A stretch of 15,551 nucleotides of DNA, taken from NCBI GenBank assembly GCA_946410395.1, contig CAMKAE010000023.1, positions 1 through 15,551 of the forward strand, written 5' to 3'. Numbering within the stretch: the first letter of the stretch is position 1; the number at the start of each line of letters is the position of its first letter. The notes beneath the pieces were generated by a model, which did no database searches, was not told the origin of the DNA, and was given only the letters and a program-made list of their open reading frames with translations. This stretch comes from an uncultured Clostridia bacterium (GTDB lineage Bacteria > Bacillota > Clostridia > Christensenellales > Aristaeellaceae). A program made the translations under genes and the position numbers. Below, piece after piece: positions 1 to 5,916 of the stretch.

Positions 1-122
1 AGCGCGGCAAACAGACCGCTGGCGGCCAGCAGCGTGACCCAGCGGATCCGCAGGGGCAGGGCGTAATACAGGATCAGCGCCGCCCCGGCCAGGCCCAGGA
101 ATTCAAGGCTGAGAATGCTCAT
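1..122 (-). CDS. MBOAT family O-acyltransferase, N-terminal fragment (DltB/AlgI-like)
   Basis: Only the first 40 codons are in the window; the gene runs off the left edge. The reading from the ATG at 122 begins MSILSLEFLGLAG and continues with a hydrophobic helix, the LYYALPLRIRW stretch and the start of a second helix. This 'SLEFL...LYYxLP...R...LLxAS' opening is typical of membrane-bound O-acyltransferases, more AlgI-like than classical DltB. In a dlt-type pathway this protein moves the carrier-bound D-alanyl group across the membrane. The start overlaps the 3' end of the AMP-ligase gene by 20 bp in another frame, and AAGGA lies 5 nt upstream of the ATG, so translation is probably coupled. 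The catalytic His region lies outside the window, so the family call rests on the N-terminus plus the ligase and carrier genes upstream. Confidence 0.72.
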   Translation of the reverse strand, partial: MSILSLEFLGLAGAALILYYALPLRIRWVTLLAASGLFAA

Positions 123-1590
123 ACAGGTCCTTCACACCCACACGGTCGATCTTGCCGCTGCCGGTGGCGGGCAGCTTCTCCATGCGCAGCCACACGTCCG
201 GCAGCATATACTTGGGCACCAGGGCTTTCAGCCGGTCCCGCAGCGCGCGCTCCTGCGCCGGGCCCGTCCACGCGCAGACGATCTTCTCCCGGGCCGCGTC
301 GTAGAGCACGCAACCGCTCTCCACCTCCGGCGCGGCCTGGAGGGCGGCTTCGATCTCCCCCAGCTCGATGCGGTAGCCGCTGCGCTTGATCTGGCTGTCC
401 GCGCGGCCCAGGAACATCAGCTCTCCCCGCTCGTTGTACGCGCCCAGATCGCCGGTCCGGTAGAGCCGCTCCGGGATCTGCGGGCGCAGCGGATTCTGAA
501 CAAAGGCGGCCGCGGTCTTCTCCGGCGCGTTGTAGTATCCCGGGGACAGGCAGGTGCCGCCCACGCAGATCTCCCCGTCGAGCAGGACGATGCGGGTGTT
601 CGCGCACGGGAAGCCGATCGGCAGGCTGTCCGTGTCGGCAAAGTCCCGGTCCACCCGGAACCAGGCGCACACGTCGGTGATCTCGGTGGGGCCGTACATG
701 TTCACGAAGTCCGCCTCCGGGAGCGCGGCCCGCCAGCGGTTCAGCGTGCGGCAGGGCATCACCTCGCCGCAGAAGAACACCCGCCGCAACGCGGGCAGGC
801 AGCCCGGCGCGAGCACCTGCGCGTTGGCTACCGCCGTCATGGCCGAGGGCACCCAGAAGACCGTGTCCACCCGCGCCTCCGCCAGCCGGCTCAGCAGCCT
901 GCGGGGGAACAGGAAATCGCCCCGCGGGATCAGGAACAGGCTGCCCCGCATCCGCATGGCGCAGTAGATGTCCAGCACGGAGTTGTCGAAATAGAACGGC
1001 GCCTGGCTGCCGAACCGGACCCCCTCAGGCAGCTGAAGGGCCCCGCAGGCCCACTCCACAAAGTCGATGACGCTGCGGTGGGTGATGGAGACCCCCTTGG
1101 GCACGCCGGTGGAACCGCTGGTGAAGAGCACGTACAGCAGGTCTGTGTCGATGTGCTGCGCGCGCCGCCCGGCAAGCAGGGCATCCTCTACCGGAGAGGC
1201 CAGTGCCTGCGATAAGCCGCAGCGCAGCGCGCCGCCCGCAATCCGCTCCGCCGTCTGCGCATACTTCTCGTCAAAGATCACCGCGGCGGGCTTCAGGATG
1301 TCCGCGATCAGGGCCATGCGCTTTTCCGGCATGGAGGCGTCCAGCGGCGTGTAGAAGCAGCCCGCGTACACCGCGCCGAGCATGGCGCAGACGCAGGCGG
1401 GGCTCTTGTCCGCCAGGATCAGCACCGGGGACTGGGCCGGAATGCGCGATGCCAGAAAGCTGCCCGCGCGCCGCGCTCCGTCGGCCGTTTGGCTCCAGGT
1501 CAGGCTTTCCCCGGGCGCGTCAAAAGCAGTCGCCTCCGGCGTGCGCGCCGCGGCGGTCTCGAGCCAGTCCAGAACATTGCGCGTGCTCAT
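103..1590 (-). CDS. dltA: DltA-like D-alanine--carrier protein ligase (AMP-forming adenylation enzyme)
   Basis: A 495-aa stand-alone adenylation enzyme, close to the usual DltA size of about 500 aa. It should activate an amino acid with ATP and load it on the phosphopantetheine of the carrier protein encoded just upstream; no signal peptide, so cytosolic. Motifs in order: phosphate loop LFTSGSTGVPKG (155-166), FDNSV (201-205) with Asp202 at the place that binds the substrate amino group, FCGE (273-276), NMYGPTE (297-303), YRTGDLG (377-383), GYRIELGEIE (405-414) and the C-terminal catalytic lysine in GSGKIDR (Lys480). FCGE rather than the GGE usual in NRPS adenylation domains is the DltA signature; that cysteine is associated with D-Ala preference. 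Differences from textbook DltA include the ITDVCAW stretch after GPTE. The ATG overlaps the upstream TGA (ATGA), which indicates coupling. D-Ala specificity is likely but unproven; another small amino acid is possible. Confidence 0.82.
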   Translation of the reverse strand: MSTRNVLDWLETAAARTPEATAFDAPGESLTWSQTADGARRAGSFLASRIPAQSPVLILADKSPACVCAMLGAVYAGCFYTPLDASMPEKRMALIADILKPAAVIFDEKYAQTAERIAGGALRCGLSQALASPVEDALLAGRRAQHIDTDLLYVLFTSGSTGVPKGVSITHRSVIDFVEWACGALQLPEGVRFGSQAPFYFDNSVLDIYCAMRMRGSLFLIPRGDFLFPRRLLSRLAEARVDTVFWVPSAMTAVANAQVLAPGCLPALRRVFFCGEVMPCRTLNRWRAALPEADFVNMYGPTEITDVCAWFRVDRDFADTDSLPIGFPCANTRIVLLDGEICVGGTCLSPGYYNAPEKTAAAFVQNPLRPQIPERLYRTGDLGAYNERGELMFLGRADSQIKRSGYRIELGEIEAALQAAPEVESGCVLYDAAREKIVCAWTGPAQERALRDRLKALVPKYMLPDVWLRMEKLPATGSGKIDRVGVKDLYEHSQP

Positions 1591-1823
1591 CTTTTCTGCA
1601 CGGCGTGCACCAGGTCCAGCATGGCCCGGGCGCTGTTGAAGTTCTCCGGCTCGATCTCCCCGGCGGGGATGTGGACGTCAAAGGCCTCGTCCAGGGCCAT
1701 GATGATCCGGGTCAGGTCCAGGGAATCGATGAGTCCGTCCTCCACCAGGGCCTGCTCGTGCTCAAAGTCCACGTCGTCCCGGACATCTGCCAGGGCCTCC
1801 AGCAGCGTGCGCATTTCATCCAC
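1587..1823 (-). CDS. Acyl/D-alanyl carrier protein (DltC-like)
   Basis: A small acidic carrier protein, 78 aa from a GTG start at 1823 (VDEMRTLLEAL). The GTG is preceded by AGAGGCGAG at suitable distance; an ATG three codons further in (1814) is the alternative. The longer open frame to 1916 runs back through the promoter and terminator and is not translated sequence. The phosphopantetheine attachment site is Ser34 in GLIDSLDL, followed by the usual acidic helix II-III region with IEPENFNS. It is the first gene of the operon and overlaps the ligase start by 4 bp, so it is the obvious partner of that ligase. A generic acyl carrier protein role is less likely because the neighbours are a DltA-type ligase and an MBOAT protein. 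Confidence 0.85.
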   Translation of the reverse strand: MDEMRTLLEALADVRDDVDFEHEQALVEDGLIDSLDLTRIIMALDEAFDVHIPAGEIEPENFNSARAMLDLVHAVQKR

Positions 1824-1860
1824 GGTTTTCTCTCGCCTCTTTCTGTTTTTTTCTGTGTCT

Positions 1861-1869
1861 ATTGTAACA
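1861..1869 (-). promoter_or_regulatory. Extended -10 promoter of the dlt-like operon
   Basis: On the minus strand the sequence TGTTACAAT gives a TGn extension and a -10 hexamer TACAAT (5 of 6 matches to consensus). The region 16-18 nt upstream is only T-rich (TTCTTT-like), which fits an extended -10 promoter. Transcription would start near 1854, giving a leader of about 30 nt before the carrier protein's GTG. It lies between the upstream operon's terminator and the first gene. Confidence 0.6.
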
Positions 1870-1880
1870 CAGGATCCGGC

Positions 1881-1914
1881 AAAAAAGAAGCCCGGGGACG
1901 GAAGATCCCCGGGC
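1881..1914 (-). terminator. Rho-independent terminator of the carbohydrate operon
   Basis: A perfect 9-bp stem (1890-1898 with 1906-1914, GCCCGGGGA/TCCCCGGGC) with a 7-nt loop. Read on the minus strand it is followed directly by TTCTTTTTT. It begins 15 nt after the stop codon of the ATPase gene and therefore closes the seven-gene operon. Its T-tract lies where the -35 region of the next promoter would be. Confidence 0.88.
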
Positions 1915-1928
1915 AAAGTTCCGGATGT

Positions 1929-3041
1929 TCAGGCGTTGATGCGCGCCTCGGTGGCAGGGTCAAAGAGGTGCAGCTTCGCAAAATTGGGCGACAGGTGCAG
2001 CTCTTCCTCCGCCGGAGCCTTCTCGCCGGCATACTTGAACACCACCAGCTTCTCGCCCAGGCTGATGTAGATCAGGTAGGCGTCGCCGAGGGGCTCAATG
2101 GAGTCCACATGGGCCGTGATCGGGCCGTTGGGGTCCAGATCCATGTCGGCGGGGCGGATGCCCAGGTGCACGGCGCCGCCGACGTAGGGCTGCAGGCATG
2201 CCACCGTGTCCGCGGGCACCGGCAGGGTGAAGGCGCCGGCGTCGAGCACAAGGCCGTTGTCCTTCTCCACCACCTGGCAGTCGAAGATGTTGATCTGCGG
2301 CGTGCCGAGGAAGCCCGCCACGAACTCGTTGGCCGGGTGGTCATACAGCTCGTTGGGGGTGCCCTCCTGCATGATGTTGCCGCCGTTGAGGAGCACGATG
2401 TGGTCCGCCATCGTCATGGCCTCGGTCTGGTCATGGGTGACGTAGACGGTCGTGATGTTCAGTTCCCGCTGGATCTTTTTGAGCTCGTATCGCACCTGGT
2501 CGCGCAGCTTGGCGTCCAGGTTGCCCAGGGGCTCGTCGAGCAGGAAGACCTGCGGGCTGCGCACCAGGGCGCGGCCCAGGGCCACGCGCTGGCGCTGGCC
2601 GCCGGAGAGCTGCGCGATGCGGCGGTCCAGCAGCGGGGTCAGCTCCAGCTTTTCCGCCTGCTCATTCACCAGCCGGTCGATCTCTTCCTTCGGAACCTTT
2701 TTCGTCTTCAGGGAGAAAGCCATGTTTTCCCGCACGGTCATGTTCGGATACAGGGCATATTCCTGGAACACCATGGCGATGTTTCGCTCCTGCGGCGGGA
2801 TGAAGGTCTTTTTCTTGCCCTTGTCCATCTCCGTCATCAGGGTATCGCCGAAATAGATCTGGCCCGCGTAGGGCTCCAGCAGGCCCGCAATGCTGTACAT
2901 GGCGGTGGATTTGCCGCAGCCGGAGGGACCCAGGAACACGCAGAACTCCCCGTCCTTGATACTCAGGTTCAGCCGATCGAGCACAAAGGTTTTGCCTTTG
3001 TTGTAGCTGACGGACATATCCTTGATGGTAATCGCTGCCAT
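1929..3041 (-). CDS. msmK: Carbohydrate ABC transporter ATPase, MsmK/UgpC/MalK type
   Basis: A 370-aa ATPase that would energise the CUT1 sugar importer encoded upstream in the same operon; cytosolic, working as a dimer under the two permeases. Visible motifs: Walker A GPSGCGKST (38-46), Q-loop VFQEYALYP with Gln93, signature LSGGQRQRVALGRAL (145-159), Walker B VFLLDEP (165-171), D-loop and H-loop VTHDQTEAM with His203. After about residue 240 comes a TOBE/MalK-type regulatory domain including GIRPADM (294-300). The length is normal for MalK-like proteins. GGGAGG lies 8 nt before the ATG and overlaps the end of the GH3 gene, 5 bp away. Such ATPases are often shared by several importers, so this one may serve others too. 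The symbol marks the family, not a proven substrate. Confidence 0.92.
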   Translation of the reverse strand: MAAITIKDMSVSYNKGKTFVLDRLNLSIKDGEFCVFLGPSGCGKSTAMYSIAGLLEPYAGQIYFGDTLMTEMDKGKKKTFIPPQERNIAMVFQEYALYPNMTVRENMAFSLKTKKVPKEEIDRLVNEQAEKLELTPLLDRRIAQLSGGQRQRVALGRALVRSPQVFLLDEPLGNLDAKLRDQVRYELKKIQRELNITTVYVTHDQTEAMTMADHIVLLNGGNIMQEGTPNELYDHPANEFVAGFLGTPQINIFDCQVVEKDNGLVLDAGAFTLPVPADTVACLQPYVGGAVHLGIRPADMDLDPNGPITAHVDSIEPLGDAYLIYISLGEKLVVFKYAGEKAPAEEELHLSPNFAKLHLFDPATEARINA

Positions 3042-3046
3042 GTCTC

Positions 3047-4996
3047 TTACCTCCCGAAGCTTTCCGCGTCGATGCCGAAGCCGTAGTCGAACAGCGGGTT
3101 CTCAATATCCTTGGGCAGATCCTCGCGCTGGGCCAGCACCTGCTCCATGGAGGCGGGAATCTGGAAGGGCAGCTTGCCGGTGACGGCATGCTCGCCAAAG
3201 AGGGTATCCGCGACGGCCTCCGCGCCGGAGGTGACGCCGGGACGGTACACCAGCAGCACGGTGTCAGCCGCGTCCACAACAGGGGTCAGCACATAGGCGC
3301 GGTTCATCACCACCACGGCCACCACGTTGGCGCCAGCCTGGTCCAGGGCGTTGATCAGGGCGACCTGCTCCTCCGGGAATTCCAGGGTGGCGGCACCCCA
3401 GGCGGGGTCATGGGTGCCGCTCTTCTCGCCCACCACCACCACGGCGGTGACGCCGCTGAGGTCGGCAGGCACGCCGGCGGCGTCCGCGATGTAGGTCACG
3501 TTCTCCGCGCCGGCCTTGGCCTGCAGCGCTTCGAGGATCGAGGCGCCCTTGATCTCCGCGGGCTCCTTGACGGTCCAGCCGCTGTTCAGACAGCGCACGT
3601 CCTGCGCCAGCTCGCCGGCCACCACGAAGGAGGTGCCCGCCAGCGGGGCGGCGTTCTCGTACTTCACCAGCGTGAAGGACGCGGCGGCAGCTTCCTTGGC
3701 CACGGCCCTGTGCGCCTCGCTGCCGATGACGGTCTCCGCCTTCGTCTCGTCCACATAGGGGTTCTCGAAGAGGCCCAGCTCAAACTTGGCGATCAGGATC
3801 CGGCGGCAGGCGTCGGCCAGCCGCTCCCCGGCGACCTCATCCACCAGGGCCCGGGTGGAGCGCACGCCCGCGCCGCCCAGGATGTCCGCGCCCGCGTTGG
3901 CCGCGCCGGTGAAGTTGAGGCCCCAGTCGGTCTGGATGATGCCGGTGTAGCCCAGCTGGCCGCGGAGCAGGTCCGTCATGACGGCCGCGCTCTGGTCGGC
4001 GGAGTTTTCCACGGCGTCACCGCCCAGGTAGGGCACGGTGGAATAGCCGTAGGGCATGACCGCGGCCGCGCCAGCGGCGATGGCGGCCTCAAAGCCTGCC
4101 AGGTGCAGGGCGATGGAGTCCTCGGAGATCGTCAGCGGGGTGCCGTCCACGCCGTTCGTCTGGGCGCCGGCGCCGGGGAAATGCTTCACGGTGGCGATGA
4201 CGGAATCCGGGGTCAGCGCGCTGCCGCCCTGCAGGGTCTGCACGGCCACGGTGATCAGGTCCTTCACCACGTCCGTGTCCTCGGAGTAGCACTCCTGGTT
4301 GCGGCCCCAGCGGGGATCGGTGATCAGGTCGGCGTCGGGAGACAGGGCCATCTGCACGCCCACGGCCCGGAGCTCTTCCCTGAGCACCTGGTAGTACTGC
4401 TCGGTCAGGGCCTTGTCGTTGGCCGCGCCCAGGTTGATCTCATCGGGCAGGAAGGTGGCGTCCTTGATGAAAGCCGCGCCCGCCTCGGTGTCCATGGAGA
4501 AGATGACCGGGATGCCCAGGGGCGCGCTCTCGGAGAGCTCCTGGATCTCGTTGGTCCGCACGGCGGCGTTCATCGCGCTGCCGGTGAGGACAACGGCCTC
4601 CTCGTCCTCTTCTTCCTCTTCCTCGTCCTCCTCGTCGTCCTCGGGCATGTCGAAGATATACTCATAGACCAGCGCGAAGCCCACGTTGTCCTTGCTGAAC
4701 CAGCTGTCCTTCTTGGTGACCAGGGTCAGGTGCACCATCTGGGCAGCCATCTGGGTGGCGTCCATCCGGGAGAGCAGATCATCGGCCCGCTCCGCGGGGG
4801 TCAGGCGCCAGTCCTCGTAGGGGTCCAGCGCGCCGTTGTCGTTCAGGTCCTTGAACTTGTATCCGTCCACCTCGATGATGTCCTTCACCCGGGCCACCAG
4901 CTCCGGCTGGACCGGGGCTTCCTCTGCCAAGGCCGCCGGCGCGAGCGTCAGCAGCATCAGGCAGGCAAGCAACAGGGAAACCAAACGCTTTTTCAT
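3047..4996 (-). CDS. Secreted glycoside hydrolase family 3 enzyme with polyacidic insertion
   Basis: A 649-aa exported GH3 protein, probably releasing single sugars from the non-reducing ends of beta-linked oligosaccharides. Signal peptide 1-24 (MKKR, hydrophobic core, ALA before EEAP). An EF-hand-like loop DLNDNGALDPYE spans 50-61, just before the barrel. GH3 landmarks: VIFSMD (164-169), DPRWGRNQECYSED (227-240), KHFPGAG (271-277), GIIQTDWG (352-359) with predicted nucleophile Asp357, then the C-terminal sandwich domain (about 450-640). There is no clear fibronectin-III tail. Two oddities: a run of 15 acidic residues at 119-133, and DTEAG (169-173) where GH3 enzymes usually have DxVHG, which suggests a changed substrate pocket. 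GAGGAGG lies 6-7 nt before the ATG; the gene follows the MalG-like gene by 13 bp. Beta-glucosidase, beta-xylosidase or N-acetylglucosaminidase activity cannot be separated from sequence alone. Confidence 0.88.
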   Translation of the reverse strand: MKKRLVSLLLACLMLLTLAPAALAEEAPVQPELVARVKDIIEVDGYKFKDLNDNGALDPYEDWRLTPAERADDLLSRMDATQMAAQMVHLTLVTKKDSWFSKDNVGFALVYEYIFDMPEDDEEDEEEEEEDEEAVVLTGSAMNAAVRTNEIQELSESAPLGIPVIFSMDTEAGAAFIKDATFLPDEINLGAANDKALTEQYYQVLREELRAVGVQMALSPDADLITDPRWGRNQECYSEDTDVVKDLITVAVQTLQGGSALTPDSVIATVKHFPGAGAQTNGVDGTPLTISEDSIALHLAGFEAAIAAGAAAVMPYGYSTVPYLGGDAVENSADQSAAVMTDLLRGQLGYTGIIQTDWGLNFTGAANAGADILGGAGVRSTRALVDEVAGERLADACRRILIAKFELGLFENPYVDETKAETVIGSEAHRAVAKEAAAASFTLVKYENAAPLAGTSFVVAGELAQDVRCLNSGWTVKEPAEIKGASILEALQAKAGAENVTYIADAAGVPADLSGVTAVVVVGEKSGTHDPAWGAATLEFPEEQVALINALDQAGANVVAVVVMNRAYVLTPVVDAADTVLLVYRPGVTSGAEAVADTLFGEHAVTGKLPFQIPASMEQVLAQREDLPKDIENPLFDYGFGIDAESFGR

Positions 4997-5009
4997 CGTC
5001 CATTCCTCC

Positions 5010-5915
5010 TCAGGATGCGGTCACAGCGCCGCTCATCTGTCCGCTGATCAGGTATTTGCCCATGAAGATGTAGATGACCAGCATGGGCAGGGCCAGGATC
5101 ATGGAGCCGGCCATCAGCTGGTTGATCTCAACACCCGTGGCGCCGACAAAGCCCTGCAACACGGTGGTGGCCAGCGGGGCCATCGCGCTCTCGCCCTGCG
5201 CGGTCAGCACCAGCGCGAAGAGCATCTCGTTCCAGATGGATGTGCACTGGAACACGAAGGTGGTGATCGTCGCCAGTTTGGTGTTGGGCACGACAATCTT
5301 CCGGTAAATCTGCCACATGCCGTTGCCGTCGATCATCGCCTGCTTGATCAGCGCGTCCGGGACCTCGGCGTAGTAGCCGCGCATCATGGTGGTGCACATG
5401 GGCATGCCGAAGATCGAGTGCACCATGACCACGCCCCAGATGTTGTCGTACAGACCGAAGCTCTGCACGGTCTTGAGCAGCGGGATCAGGATCGCCTGGA
5501 AGGGCAGATAGGTCGCCGCCACCAGCGCAATGAACAGCACGTTGTTCAGCCTGAATTTCCATTTGCTCAGCGCATAGGCGCACACGGAGCCCAGGAAGAC
5601 CGAGCCCGCCGCGCCGAACACCGTCACCACCAGGCTGTTGAGCAGCGGCGTCTTCAGCTTTTCCAGCGCGCCGCTGTAGCCTTCCATCGACCACTCCTGC
5701 GGCAGCGCGATGGGCGAAGAGGTGGTCGCTTCCGTGTTGCTCTTGAACGAGGATACCACCGCGCCCCAGAAGGGCAGCATGTAGAACACCAGGAAGACAA
5801 TCAGCACCACATAGTAGACAATATGCAGCACGACCTTGTGCCACTTGGGCTTGATCCGCACGGTCTGCGCCGCCTGCGCTTCTTTGCTGCGCTCAATCGT
5901 CAGATTGCTTTGCAT
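5010..5915 (-). CDS. Carbohydrate ABC transporter permease, MalG type (CUT1)
   Basis: A 301-aa inner-membrane permease of the MalG family, forming the translocation pore with the MalF-like protein encoded just upstream. Six membrane segments are apparent, near residues 28-48, 92-114, 126-146, 158-178, 214-236 and 268-288. The cytoplasmic coupling (EAA) loop is at 184-210: EVPDALIKQAMIDGNGM followed by YRKIVVP. This contacts the ATPase. The C-terminus (SGQMSGAVTAS) resembles the usual GxxxGAVKG ending. The start lies 1 nt after the MalF-like stop (TAATATG), with AGGGGGAAGAG as the ribosome site inside the upstream gene, so the two permeases are translationally coupled. Length is somewhat above the usual 275-295 because of a polar N-terminal tail. 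Confidence 0.93.
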   Translation of the reverse strand: MQSNLTIERSKEAQAAQTVRIKPKWHKVVLHIVYYVVLIVFLVFYMLPFWGAVVSSFKSNTEATTSSPIALPQEWSMEGYSGALEKLKTPLLNSLVVTVFGAAGSVFLGSVCAYALSKWKFRLNNVLFIALVAATYLPFQAILIPLLKTVQSFGLYDNIWGVVMVHSIFGMPMCTTMMRGYYAEVPDALIKQAMIDGNGMWQIYRKIVVPNTKLATITTFVFQCTSIWNEMLFALVLTAQGESAMAPLATTVLQGFVGATGVEINQLMAGSMILALPMLVIYIFMGKYLISGQMSGAVTAS

Positions 5916-5916
5916 A

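Noticed and set aside
1824..1916. N-terminal extension of the carrier protein to 1916
   Set aside because: It would translate the terminator hairpin and promoter, and gives a protein longer than usual carriers without conserved residues.
4971..4996. Lipobox-like LLAC in the first GH3 signal peptide
   Set aside because: Cys12 lies too close to the N-terminus and is followed by more hydrophobic core; ordinary cleavage after ALA at about residue 24 fits better.
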